The notes under the pieces are model-generated. The model did not search any database and was not told where the DNA came from. It was given only the letters and a program-made list of their open reading frames with translations. A DNA stretch of 64,000 nucleotides from Cichorium intybus (Eukaryota; Streptophyta; Magnoliopsida; Asterales; Asteraceae). The stretch lies in NCBI GenBank assembly GCA_023525715.1, contig CM042009.1, positions 126,281,319 through 126,345,318 on the forward strand, read 5' to 3'. Shown here one piece after another: positions 24,682 through 35,775 of the stretch; the first letter of the stretch is position 1, and every line of letters begins with the position of its first letter. Made by a program: the position numbers and the translations under genes.

Positions 24682-25736
24682 ATTCGGCCTCTGAAGGCCT
24701 TCAATTTCTGAGCATTTTCTTCCAGATGCTTCAAATATCCAACCATTCTTTCGCTTTTTACATTCTCCGGCTTACACGCTTCTTCTTGTGCTGAACGAAT
24801 CAATTCTGGTAACCGGCTTGCTACCCCCATGCATGCGGATGTAATTTTCAGAGGAACTTCTTTTCGGCTTAGTGCATCTGCCACCACATTCGCCTTGCCA
24901 GGGTGGTACAGAATTTCACAATCAAAGTCTTTCAGCAGACCCATCCACCTTTGCTGTCTCATGTTAAGCTCTTTCTGGTCGAAGGGGTACTTCAGGCTCT
25001 TATGATCAGTGTAAATGACAAATTTCACACCGTATAAATAATGTCTCCACAACTTCAATGCTAAGATCACCGCAGCTAGTTCCAGATCATGAACGGGATA
25101 CTTCTTCTCGGCGTCTTTTAATTGGCGGGACGCATAGGCTATGACCCGACCTTTCTGCATTAGCACACACCCAAGACCAATTCTAGAAGCATCGCTGTAG
25201 ATCACATACTCTTCTCCGCTTTGTGGTAGTGCTAACACTGGTGCTTCACATAAAGATTGTTTCAGCTTCTGGAATGCTTCTTGCTGTTTTTCAGCCCACG
25301 TGAACTTTTCACCTTTCTTGGTCAACTTGGTCAACGGAGCAGCTATCGAGGAGAAATTCTCGACAAATCTTCTGTAATAGCCTGCCAAACCAAGAAAACT
25401 TCGTACTTCAGTGGGACTTCTAGGCGGTTCCCATTTCATCACGGCGTCAACCTTTGCTGGATCTACTTTCACCCCGTCGGCATTGATTACATGGCCAAGA
25501 AATTGAGCTTCCCTTAGCCAGAATTCACACTTGGAGAATTTCGCATACAGCTTTTCTTGACAAAGCAGCTCTAACATCTGTCGCAGGTGTACCTCATGTT
25601 CAGCTTGGCTTCGAGAATACACCAAGATGTCATCAATAAACACTATCACCGAGGTATCAAGGAACGGACGGCACACTCGGTTCATAAGATCCATGAACAC
25701 GGCTGGAGCATTGGTTAACCCAAAAGGCATCACCAA
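24579..25736 (-). pseudogene. RT palm/thumb and RNase H, unit 3
   Basis: 385 codons as in the other units, with private changes F22C and T65A in the RT part. FIDD and the RNase H catalytic residues are kept. It has the same preceding TGA (25755-25757). Confidence 0.87.
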
Positions 25737-25754
25737 AAACTCATAATGACCGTA

Positions 25755-26058
25755 TCACGTTCGAAAAGCTGTCTTCAGAATGTCTGACTCTCTTATCTTC
25801 AGCTGATGGTATCCTGACTTCAGGTCAATCTTGGAAAAGTAGGACGCGCCTTGCAGCTGATCAAACAAGTCATCTATTCTGGGTAGCGGGTACTTGTTCT
25901 TGTTCTTCACTTTGATCTTATTTAACTCCCGATAGTCAATACACATGCGCATTGACCCATCTTTCTTCTTAACAAACAAGATAGGGGCTCCCCAAGGCGA
26001 TGTACTCGGTCTGATTAAACCCCTGTCTAACAGTTCTTCCAGTTGCTTTCGCAGTTCA
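25755..26058 (-). pseudogene. Truncated RT N-terminus, unit 3
   Basis: Homologous to residues about 545-645 of the unit 1 gag-RT frame, including KKKDGSMRMCIDYREL and KIDLKSGYHQ, with L for P near the end. Homology stops at 26058 and the LARD leader follows, so gag, protease and the start of RT are gone. This is the right edge of the array and marks a deletion or recombination breakpoint. Confidence 0.85.
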
Positions 26059-26160
26059 ACCTCATATTTAAGTATGTACCTTACTTAACTCCTACACTGT
26101 TTAAGTCTAGGTTCAAGTATTGACACCTAGTTCGCTTAAACTATGGCTCTGATACCAAAT
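26059..26160 (-). other. LARD 5' leader
   Basis: 102 bp between the array edge and the LARD 5' LTR. Read on the minus strand, the primer binding site is followed by a stretch (AGTTTAAGCGAACTAGGTGT...) similar to the Gypsy-2 leader after 46413. The LARD and Gypsy-2 are therefore relatives. Confidence 0.75.
26146..26157 (-). other. LARD primer binding site (tRNA-iMet)
   Basis: The minus strand reads TGGTATCAGAGC, the complement of the plant initiator tRNA-Met 3' end, 3 bp inside the LTR end at 26161. It primes minus-strand cDNA synthesis and fixes the element's orientation. Confidence 0.9.
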
Positions 26161-28496
26161 TGTAACACCCCAATCTTACAAAAAAAAAATTTCAAGACTT
26201 TAAAATACAAAATATATAGTTATACACACGGGGTATTACTCTTCTGTATCATTACCACAATTCAAGCAGCACATACTTTGCACAACGAAAGCTACCGTCC
26301 CACACTCGACTCTTCTAATTCCTTGTTTGATTACCTGAGTACATAGCATTTTAAAAAAACATACGTAAGACATACGTCTCGTGAGTAATACAGGTTTTAG
26401 ACCCAAAATAATTTCTCATATCTTAAACATTCCAAATTTTCATATTATTTAATTTCCTATGAGCGCACCCATAGGTATTCCTTTCCATTTGTGAGCACAT
26501 TCCTACGAGCGCACCCGTAGGTTTTATACGAGACGCACCCGTATAACTTCTTCCTCAGTAGCATGAAACAGATTCATCTACCAAGGTAAGACAACTACTT
26601 CGCGACGGGAGGTACCATCCCAGTAGTGTCTTTTGACCACCCCTACCGCAGCAGGCCGTGATCTTTATCCGGATACTTCTCAACATACCAACATGGCTCA
26701 ATCACTTCATTAGTTCCCTGCATTTCTTGTTTATCTTTTATACACATTACAGATACAATTTCATGGTATATTTTCAATTCCATAAAACCATTTTGACTCC
26801 AAAACATTTCGTATAAAACTCGTTTTGCTATGTACTCAAAAATCCACATATTACTCACCTCGAGTCGGCAATGTAGAAATCCGTGCGGCAACTCCGCAAA
26901 TCCAACCAAGCTCAAAACCGAACACCTTATACTCCTTTAAGGTATATTAAGTTAATTATTACCAAATACACTAATTAATGTTACTATAAATAGATACTTA
27001 TACCGTTGCTTATAGTTTAAATGTTTATAACTTTCGACATGCACAGTGTCTCGACCTTGTACCCCCCCCCCCCCTTTTTTTTCTCATTTTCTAAACATGA
27101 AATTAGTAGGTGTTTTAATTAGATTTAGGTAAGCCCGGACACACACTATAACATCGGCGATCCAAAACCAAAACAATTGACACAAAAGAAACTTGACAGC
27201 AAAGCTGATTTTTAGACCCACGACAAGATTGGTAATATTAAACAAAGGAGGGACTGCAAATAAAATCCAATAAAAATCAAGGGTAAAGTAGACCCAAGTA
27301 AAAGGTCATAGGGCCTGACCTCAGGTCATTTTCATTTTCCATTTGGAAAGGAAAAATCCACCAATTCACCACAAATTACAAAAAACAGTTATAGGACCTG
27401 CCCCCAAAGATATTAACCAATAACAAGAATCAGAAGGACTTCGGTTCCAAAATTTGGTGTGAACAAACTAGACACATGTACTGAACTTTTCCCACTGGCC
27501 TTGCCCCCAAATCATTTGTATACATTTAAATATGAATTTTTAAATACAGAATTCACTGTACAAAACAGTCCTGGACCAGCTGGTGAAGACAGCAACTTTC
27601 ACCTACGCTAGAACATGAATCAGCCCATGATCTTCTGAATGTAGAAACTAGACACTTAGACCTTTCAAGAAATGTGTGATTCACCCCAAATGGCTAATGA
27701 CACGATTTTACATGATTGTTACAAACAGACCCAAAAATCAATGAAATTCGATTCACATGAAATAACAACTCGGGTTAGGGTTTGCACCCACTTAACCCAT
27801 TAAGACCAAGGTTAAGACATATCGGATCAGAAACAAGTCCAAGGAAAATTCAAAATCATAGAACTATAAGAACCCCACAACCATAATAGCACAAACACCA
27901 CACACACCATGGACACACACCTCACGAATGAGATGTGGTGATGGTGATGATAGATACGGCTTAGACAAAAGAAGAAAGAAGAGAAGACTTACCACAATGA
28001 ACCACCTACAACACTACTAGCTTGATACACTGTTTCACGGTGCTCCTCTTTCACGATCACTCACACCCCCACTTCCGTTCCCTCACCAAAACCCATGGCA
28101 GCAGCAGCGAAAAAAAAAAGAAAACGAGAGCAAAAAAAGAAAACACGGAATTAGAGAAAGCGAGAGAGATAATTGAGCTTGTGGAAAGTCTTACATCGTG
28201 AAGCTTCTCCATTCACGTGATGTACAGCCCAAATCAAGAAAAAGGGTTTATGAAACATTGGCTAATTACATTCTAGGTCCCTTGAGTTTGATACTTTAAT
28301 TTTATTTTACCCAAATCAACATTTTATAATTACTTTAAGTTTTCTATAGTGACACGTAGGCCCCTCCAACTTATTAATTAAAAGCATAGGATTATTATTG
28401 TTGTTGTTGTTTTTAAAATTAAAATTGTTATTATTATTATTCCGTAAAAATAATTATTTCGTCAAAACGGACGTTCCGGAAAAACGGGGTGTTACA
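26161..28496 (-). repeat. LARD 5' LTR
   Basis: 2,336 bp, collinear with the left LTR. It begins TGTAACACCCC and ends GGGGTGTTACA, then GTTTC (target duplication). It carries longer poly-A (26180) and poly-C (27061) tracts than its partner. Confidence 0.9.
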
Positions 28497-28501
28497 GTTT
28501 C

Positions 28502-29376
28502 GTCCAAAAAATTAGAATGAAAATTCGCGACCAAATCTGATTATAAAAATAGTAGATGGAGACTTTCTCGTTGTCAGACGAAATAAAATACGAGACAGAA
28601 AGTTAAAATCAACCAGAAGATCGTTGATTATTGACTAGTAAAAACTATACCGAAGAACTTTTGTCCTTAAAGGTTTTTACGGAGCTCGTCAGCAGTAAGT
28701 TATCAGCGTAAAATCTCAGGATTTAATGTAGAATATCGTTTTTTCCAACAACTTTGGAAGAACAGATAAGCACAAAGTGAATACTCGGAATCCGGAAGAA
28801 CTGGATCGCAGAGGAAGAGAGGAGAGTAGATTCGTTTTTTTAGGTGTAGATTAAATGAGACTCGGGAGGTCATATTTATACTAGTTAGAAAATTCTAGAT
28901 GTTTTCACATCGAATTTTGAAATTCGAAATTCGTATTCCGGATAAAAATTCACTCGGCAATTTGAAATTTGAATAATAGATAACATCATCCGATTTCAAA
29001 TCTGATCGTTGTCCGATTCTGAAGACTTCTAAAAACTTCCTGGACTTTATACACAAAGTCAACGGTGGTCAACCCGTTGACCAGGTCGATCCAACCCGAT
29101 CCGCCTCGAACACTGCTAAAAATAAAATCTCCTTGCATCCTAACGACCGATGCATCGTGCGAAGTGGAAAGTGCGCTTAAATCGTACCATTTTATGAACC
29201 TCACGTCCACAGCTCGACTCGGCACACATATAGGCTTGGCCCATCCCTTGATCCACTTAAAGCTTTTGAAGGCTAAGGAAGGGAAGAACCTTATAAACCC
29301 ACAAGAGTTTCTTCTTCCCACCAATGTGGGACAAAGGAAATTACCAACTTGCATTTTCCTTTTTAAATTTCCAACA
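28502..29376 (-). repeat. Copia-1 LTR A, right fragment
   Basis: Continuation of 634-698. It aligns to LTR B at 34719-35305 and then 54004-54242, and ends ...AAATTTCCAACA (minus-strand start TGTTGGAAATTT). A TATAAATA-like box lies on the minus strand near 28874. It has the uninterrupted GTTGACCAGGTCG (near 29076-29088) where LTR B is split by Copia-2. Total reconstructed length is about 940 bp. Confidence 0.8.
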
Positions 29377-29391
29377 ATCCCCCACCAAGTT
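29377..29391 (-). other. Copia-1 polypurine tract
   Basis: The minus strand reads TTGGTGGGGGAT directly before the LTR start TGTTGG. This shows LTR A is the 3' LTR of a minus-strand element. The tract is deleted next to LTR B (54243 onwards). Confidence 0.75.
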
Positions 29392-29779
29392 GGAAAGTTT
29401 GCTTTCAATCAGACAGAGGATGCCACCTGGGTGTCGTGAAGATTAAACCCAAGTTTAATGTGAATAAACAAGAAAATATTGATTTAATCGTATCATATTG
29501 ATTTAAACCAAGAACCTTGTGACCTCCCCGATTTACCCCCATACGTCACCTTCCATCTTTGCGTTCTCACTGAGCGCAAATATGGACATGCATTATAAAC
29601 CCTTTTCATGACCTTATATAAGATAACCACTGATCTTAATTTGAGGCAGCACCACTTCAAAGTCATATAGGAAAAGTTTTATAACAACTTCGTTTCTTAG
29701 ATGTCTCCAAAACTTTGTTAAGTGCCTAAGCTCAAGCCGTTCTTGGCAACGACGTACTATCCTACCTCACATGGATATA

Positions 29780-32146
29780 TCATAATTGATAGTGTATTTT
29801 ATTGTTGGTGACTTCGTTGTTACCCTGCGAATTAGGAGCACTAATGTCAAGTTGGGTTTCCATCACTAAATGATTTCGTTGTGGCTTTAGACCCATGACT
29901 CTCGTGGTAGATTCCACCAAATCTCTCATCAAAGGTTTGGTATCTGGATCTGTCAAGTTCCTACTTGTCTTGACATAAACAAATTTAATGGTACCATATT
30001 CAATTAGTTGTCTCACAAAGCTATCTCGTAGACCAACATGTCTTGACTTCCATTATACACTCATTGTACATTTTAGATAGTGTGGCTTCACTATCACAAT
30101 ACATGGGAATAGATGGTGGAATATCCCACAGACATGTATACAATAGTAGGTCTCTAATCCACTTTGTCTATTTTCCTGTTGCTGCTAGGGCAATATGCTC
30201 AGCTTCCATCATTGAGTGACATATACATGTATGTTTCTTAGTTGCCTAAGAAATAGCTCCGCCAACTAGAGTTTATATCCAACCACAAGTGGATTTAGAA
30301 TCACTGGTATGATCTATCCAGGTGGCATCAGAATACCCTTCTAGTATACCTACAGTTGATGTGTATGTAAACTCAAAAGTACTTGTCATTTTCAAGTACC
30401 CTAGTACTCTACCCACTGCCTTCTAATGCTCCGTCCTTGGATTGACAGTATACCGACTTAGTTTTCTTATAGCAAAAGCAATGTTAGGACGAATGCAATA
30501 CATGACATACATCATGCTACCAATCGCACTTGCATACTCCAGTTGAGCCACTACTCGACCAGAGTTCACATTAAGTTCCACACTTGATTCAAAAGGAGTG
30601 TTGAACTCCTTAATATTCAAGCATTAAAACTTTTTTAGAACTTTCTCTACGTATTGACTCAAAGACATCTGATTACCTTTTCATTTCACATTGATACCAA
30701 GAATGGTATCTACTTCTCCTAGACATTTCATCTTAAAGTTCGAGGATAGGTGTTTCTTTGTCTCAAGAATATCTTACAGGTGATAGCCAATGATCAACAT
30801 ATAGACATATGATAATTGTGTATTCGTCTGTGCATTTAGAATAAATAGACATGTAAGCATTATTGTGCTAAAATCTGAAAGCAGTCATAGTGGTATCAAA
30901 CCTCTCATGCCACTATTTAGGAGCCTGTTTCCAACCGTATAAGGATTTTATGAGTCTACGCATTTTATTTTACTGTATGGGTATGACAAACCCTTCCGGT
31001 TGCTCCAAATAAATCTCCAAATAGAACTAATTCTAGCAACTGGGGCATAGGTATCAAAATAATCAATTCCTTCTATCTAGCTGTAACCTTTAGCATCTAA
31101 TCTTGCTTTATAGGCAGATATGGATCCATATGGATGATACTTTCTATTGAAAATCCATTTGGATCCTATGGGCCTATTTCCCTTGGTTAGATCAGTTAAC
31201 TCCCAAGTACCATTACCTATAATTGAATCCATTTCATCATTTATAGCTTCCTCCCACCAAAGAGCATCCCTAGACATCATGGCTTCATTGAAGGTCTTAC
31301 GATCATCATCCAAATTAATGGAGAAAATGACCTCTCTCGTCACTTTCTTTTGTGTTCCTTCGACCAAATAAGAGTAAAAGTCCTCTCCTAGATTCTTCTA
31401 TTTTCTAGCCATTATACTTCACCTTAGTTCTTTTACAAGTTGAGAAGGTCGGATATTGTCTTGAGAAGTACTAGGAGCTATTATGGGATTTGAGTTTTCA
31501 TCATCTCTTTAAAACTTGTCATCAAAGGATTCTACATCTATAGATTCAACTACAACACATGATTTGTCATCCAATAGTCAGTAAGCCTTGTTGTTTCGAG
31601 CATATCAAATGACTATACTCTTCATAGTTCGAGCTCCCAATTTGGATCACTTGGGATCAGGGGTTCGATAGTAGGCTCTACACCACCCACACTCTCAGAT
31701 ATTGTATGTTTGGTTTTATTCCCTTCCACGACTCATAAGGACATTGTAGAAATCACACGACTAATGATCATGTTGTGTACATAGTAAGCAGTCAGCAATG
31801 CTTCCCCCCACGAATTATATGGTAAGCTATATTGATTCAACATACAATAGACCATTTCGACTAAAGTTCAGTTCTTTCTCTCAGCCAAAACATTATGTTG
31901 GGGAGTGAACGGTGAACTTATTTCATGTTTGATTTCATTATCTTCGCAAAATGTATCAAACTCGTGATTAACATATTCTCCACCTCTATCCGAGCGAAGA
32001 ATCTTGATGTGTTTTTCATGTTGATTTTCGACCTCAGCCTTATACAGTATGAATGCATCAAAGGCTTTGTCCTTTGAGCAAATATGGAGCCTAATCCGAA
32101 CTGGAGCTATCCAATACAACCGAAGAGGACCTGATGTTTGAAGCAA
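29780..32146 (-). pseudogene. Copia-1 pol remnant (integrase, RT, RNase H)
   Basis: Decayed Ty1/copia polyprotein read right to left. Integrase core piece at 31868-32146 has LRSDRGGEYVNHEF and TPQHNVLAERKN. The RT start at 31077-31367 has WWEEAINDEMDSI and GSKWIFNRK. RT mid and C-terminal pieces are at about 30423-31060 (YASAIGSMMYVM, RPNIAFAI). RNase H at about 29780-30400 has SDATW and MEAEHIA and ends with LADP-like TDPDTKPL. Many stops and frameshifts separate the pieces; gag and the integrase N-terminus are not seen. The domain order integrase before RT confirms the copia superfamily; the lineage is not assigned. Confidence 0.8.
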
Positions 32147-32863
32147 CCAAAAACAGAGTCAAGACTAGCCAGTGATGTTGAGGTGTGCATCTTGGATGAG
32201 TCATCAGTCTTTCGGTCAAGTGGGTATTTTTTCGCTCTGTACAAACCAACCATAGCGGATCGATGGGTGGAAGGAAGTATTCCTTCACCAGATTAGCAAA
32301 AGGTTGAAATCAAAGGCATGAAGATCAGCAAGACCGAAACCGCCTTCTTCGTTTGAATCGGGAGTCATGTTCTTAGTTGAGGCATATGGAGAAGGCATAC
32401 AAGATAGACAGCAGGAGTCAGTTGGTGACCTAGACTGGTTACCAGACCAAAGGATTATGACAAAGTACGTACCAAGTCCGGACCAAGGAGTTACGTCTGA
32501 GGGAGCCAATCATCAATATCTTATTTGGACCGTAGTTCACAATGACAACTGTAGCTTGGGTTACAGTCACAGTAGTGAATGCATCATCATCAGAAGAAGG
32601 TGAAACAGCAGTATCCTCTGGCCGATACAAAGTTCAGATAGAAAAGTTCTTTCTTGAAGGAAGAGTTGGCCCTTGTACGAAGTGTAGTCCGACAGAAGTG
32701 CAGAAGCATAGTCAGACAATCACAATCTCGTTCGAAAGAAATCACTCGATCGAAGACCAATTGGGTGTCTTCTGTCCGAGGTAAAGCCTTGGTCAGACCA
32801 GCATTGGTGTTGTCACTTCAGTTGTCAGAAGTATATTGGGAACATGTGAAGAACAGTTCTCTG
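32147..32863. other. Unassigned segment replacing Copia-1 5' coding region
   Basis: Copia-1 homology stops near 32146. The following 0.7 kb has overlapping short open frames on both strands (for example 32367-32603 + and 32285-32509 -), none with a recognisable motif. It may be part of the insertion that brought the LTR-like sequence at 32864-33357. Confidence 0.35.
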
Positions 32864-33357
32864 TGTTAGGAGGCAGCATGGGGAGCATGGAATAGTCACT
32901 TCACAGCCTGTAAAGTGACTAGGTTCATGGATAGTTTTTCCTTTCCTCTTTCCTGCCCAATGCCTTGTGTGTTCAGCCTTCCATATCTCGTTATTTATAC
33001 ATCTCAATCTCTACACTATGTAATATGTCAATGTCGAAATATCCAATGTTTTAGTGTGAACTTGGTGTAATATAGTCATAGATTCTCTCTTGTAAAACAT
33101 TGAAGTTTATCAATGTGATTTCTCTCGGTTCTCACAGTGGATGTAGATTCTCTCTTGTAAAACATTGAAGTTTATCAATGTGATTTCTCTCGGTTCTCAC
33201 AGTGGATGTAGCTCGACTCATTGTCGAGTGAACCACTTTATATCCTTGTGTTTCTCAGTTTCAATTTTCGTATTTTCACTAGTCTTGATAGTCGAAGATC
33301 GTTTGTCGGAGTAATTGGTCGTGTTCATTGGTGCCCTTCCGTTGTGCCACCCCAACA
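32864..33357 (+). repeat. Candidate Ty1/copia LTR (494 bp)
   Basis: Runs from TGTTAGGAGG to CCCCAACA, with a TATTTATA box near 32991. A tail resembles the R/U5 part of copia LTRs (TTCTCTC...CTCACAGTGGATGTAG...GAGTGAACCAC...CCTTGTGTTTCTC). An ACTTATCAGCCC stretch follows, a weak match to a tRNA-Met primer site. No matching second LTR or target duplication was found, so the borders are tentative. Confidence 0.45.
33081..33210. repeat. 65-bp tandem duplication
   Basis: Two consecutive 65-bp copies, visually identical, starting GATTCTCTCTTGTAAAAC at 33081 and 33146, within the candidate copia LTR. Confidence 0.85.
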
Positions 33358-33383
33358 CTTATCAGCCCATCGGTTATAGTTCT

Positions 33384-34428
33384 TAGATGTGAGCAAAAAC
33401 CGAACCGCATGTAAAAGAACCGCAAAAACCAAAACCAATTAACCGCAACCGAAACAATAACCGACGGTAAGGTTTTTAATTTTGAATTAATCGAAAAATT
33501 GTCGTGCGGTGCGGTTATATGAAATATATCGTACCGAGTTAACTCCAACCGCATCACATTCAATAACCACAAACACAACCGCACCGCTAACCGCATAATT
33601 AAATAATTATATAGTTTTTATATTAATTCATAGTGTGTTTTAAATGAATTAGTGGTTGTAACTTATAAGTTTGAGACAAGCCTTTAATATTTGGTTGCTT
33701 TATTTTAAGATTTAATTGGTTAAATCGAAAAACAAGTACCAAATCCATATGGTTAAAGAAACCGTACATAATAACCGCACCAAATAAATGCGGTTAATAA
33801 CCGAAACCGCAACCGCATAAAATAATTTAATAACCACACCGTACTATTAACCGCACCATTTGGTTCAAGGTTATCAAACTCCATAGTTTACTCGTAAACT
33901 CTTACGAGTTTACGATCGCAGATTCCAAAAACGATCCCGATTCTACTAAACTCGTTTTTTAGCAAACTCGTAGACTCGGATCGGGGATCGTATACTCGTA
34001 TACGATCCGAGTCTACTAAGTTTAATAAAAATCTGATTTTTGACTTTATTTGACATTTTGATTGAAAAATTAATTTCTAACTTATAAGATTTGTAACGAA
34101 TTTCAGATGATCCGTTTGTTATTTTAGATTAAATTAGATTGGATATGTCTATTAGCTCTTTTGAATCTTTGAAACTTTTTTTTTTTTGTAACTTGTGAAC
34201 TAATGGTATAATATGTATTTCTTCATTTTTTGTGCTTTTGGTAGAATCTTACGATCCGATCCGATCCTACGATCCCGATTTTGCAAAACAAAAAACGATC
34301 CTAGGTAGGATCTCGAGTTTGATAACCTTGATTTGGTTATTGAAAATTTAATAATCGTATTTGCGGTTAGCAGTACGGTTTTGGCCAATAATCGCGCCTA
34401 ACCGCACAACAGTCCACGATCACCGCTA
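33384..34428. mobile_element. Non-autonomous hAT-like element
   Basis: Ends TAGATGTGAGC and GATCACCGCTA are imperfect terminal inverted repeats (8 of 11), flanked by near-identical 8-bp target duplications ATAGTTCT (33376-33383) and GTAGTTCT (34429-34436). The body is rich in AACCGCA/AACCGAAACCG motifs near both ends, as in several plant hAT families with TAGGGGTG-type ends. There is no transposase. Excluding the nested element at 33866-34330 and its duplicated site, the body is about 570 bp. Confidence 0.72.
33866..34330. mobile_element. hAT-type MITE nested in the hAT-like element (465 bp)
   Basis: Perfect 16-bp terminal inverted repeats CAAGGTTATCAAACTC / GAGTTTGATAACCTTG. Perfect 8-bp target duplications ATTTGGTT (33858-33865 and 34331-34338) indicate the hAT superfamily. 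It has subterminal ACGATC/GATCCGA repeats and no coding capacity. Confidence 0.88.
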
Positions 34429-34436
34429 GTAGTTCT

Positions 34437-34654
34437 TACCATCGAAGCGATCCAATTTGACAAATTGTTGATTCATTATGCTGAGGTTGGCAGAATGTAG
34501 TTCAATATCCATTCGTTTGAAACTTTACACACAATTTTATATATAAAAAAAGTTTTAAGATTATAGTATTTTAGACAAACAATCTGGAGATTAGTATTGA
34601 GAACAAATTCTGAATAGTGGCAAAATTCAAAGCTAACGGATCGATAACTAATAT
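34437..34654 (-). other. Remnant between hAT element and Copia-1 LTR B
   Basis: About 0.2 kb of AT-rich sequence lying where the Copia-1 leader should be. No clear primer binding site is visible next to LTR B. No gene is seen. Confidence 0.4.
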
Positions 34655-35305
34655 TGAGAATTATGTATCGATGGGTCGCTAATAAAAGTTCAGTTATTAT
34701 TATTAGTTATCGATTTTCGTCCAGAAATCAGATTGATCATTTGTGATTATATCTGATTATAAGAAATATAGAATAAGACTATCCTATTGTTGGACGAAAT
34801 AAAATATGATACAAAAAGTTTAAACCAACTTGAAGATTGTTGATTCTTGACTAGTAATGCTGCACACAAGAACTCTTGTCCTTAAAGGTTTTTACGACTC
34901 TCGTCGGAAGTAAGCTGTCAGTGTAAAACCCCAAGATTTAACACAGAATATATTTCGTTCCAACAGCTTTGGAAGAACAAATAAACGCAAACTAAATACT
35001 TGAAAACGTAAAGAACTAGATCGTAGAGGGAGAGAGGAGAGCAGATTCGTTTTTTAGGAATATAATAAAGGAGACCTGAGAGGTCCTATTTATACTAGCT
35101 GGAACTTCTAGATGTCTTCAAATTCGAATTTTGAAATTCGAAAATCAAAATTTGAATTCTGGATAAAGGTCCATTCAAAAATTCAAATTTTGAATACTAG
35201 ATAACGTCATCCAATTTCAAATCTGATCATTATCTAATTCTGGTGACTTCTATAAACTTCATGGACTCTATCCACGAAGTCAACGGTGGTGAACTCGTTG
35301 ACCGG
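34655..35305 (-). repeat. Copia-1 LTR B, left part
   Basis: Homologous to LTR A (634-698 joined to 28502-29100). It is continuous through the LARD target (TTTTCGTCC near 34714), so it represents the site before that insertion. It is interrupted at 35305 by Copia-2, and ends with the target duplication ACCGG (35301-35305). LTR A and B are clearly diverged, consistent with an old insertion. Confidence 0.8.
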
Positions 35306-35759
35306 TGTAAGTCCCAAAACTATTAGATCTATCAAGGTATCAAAATGATCGCTTGATTGTGCGGATTGTGGAATCCAATCAAGCAACGAATCCAAAACCA
35401 ATAAGAACACGATATAAACCTTCAATGCACTCGATTATAAGAATGAAATTGACTAGTACATAAGATTTCTCTTGATGATCGAATGAACACAAATCTATCT
35501 CTTCTAAGCTCCCAATTCGATCAACTCTAACAAATGACAGCTACAAATACAATTTATACCTAACCGATTACCTAAGCCCATTGTCACATGAGCCCACCGA
35601 GAACACCAAGCCCAGCCCATCGAAATCTCTTGGATTTCGGTCAAGACCACCGAGAAGCAAGGGGTTTTCGGTCCAGACCGAAAACACACTTCTGTCCATT
35701 TAAGCTCGAATTAAGCCCATTTAATATGAAAAGCTTAAACCAATAAATTAGTCCTAACA
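35306..35759 (-). repeat. Copia-2 3' LTR
   Basis: 454 bp, TG...CA, pairing with 53557-54003. It has a 7-bp GATTGTG duplication absent from the partner. Confidence 0.88.
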
Positions 35760-35775
35760 ATCTCCCCCTTGGTTT
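35760..35775 (-). other. Copia-2 terminal polypurine tract
   Basis: The minus strand reads AAACCAAGGGGGAGAT directly before the 3' LTR, the standard plus-strand primer. Confidence 0.8.

Larger units (their letters stand above)
6219..26058 (-). mobile_element. Tandem array of Tekay-type Ty3/gypsy LTR/gag-pol units (period 8,131 bp)
   Basis: Head-to-tail array on the minus strand: LTR1 (6219-7087), gag-pol 1 (7088-11442), LTR2 (11443-15218), gag-pol 2 (15219-19573), LTR3 (19574-23349) and truncated gag-pol 3 (23350-26058). Equivalent sites are spaced exactly 8,131 bp apart (for example 9493, 17624 and 25755). Units differ by only a handful of substitutions. Units 1 and 2 share one abnormal LTR-to-gag fusion, so duplication followed that rearrangement. 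The right edge breaks inside RT coding sequence and joins the LARD leader; there is no right-hand LTR, primer binding site or target duplication. Confidence 0.88.
699..28496 (-). mobile_element. Complete non-autonomous Ty3/gypsy LARD-like element (27.8 kb)
   Basis: A full-length minus-strand LTR retrotransposon bounded by two 2.3-kb LTRs with perfect 11-bp inverted ends (TGTAACACCCC / GGGGTGTTACA). The 5-bp target duplication GTTTC is exact (694-698 and 28497-28501). The primer binding site at 26146-26157 matches initiator tRNA-Met and a polypurine tract sits next to the left LTR. The element's own internal sequence (26059-26160 plus 3025-6218) shows no gag or pol, so it fits a large retrotransposon derivative moved by proteins supplied in trans. 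The rest of its interior is a tandem array of another, Tekay-type gypsy element. By eye the two LTRs differ at roughly 30-40 positions (about 1.5%). Confidence 0.9.
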
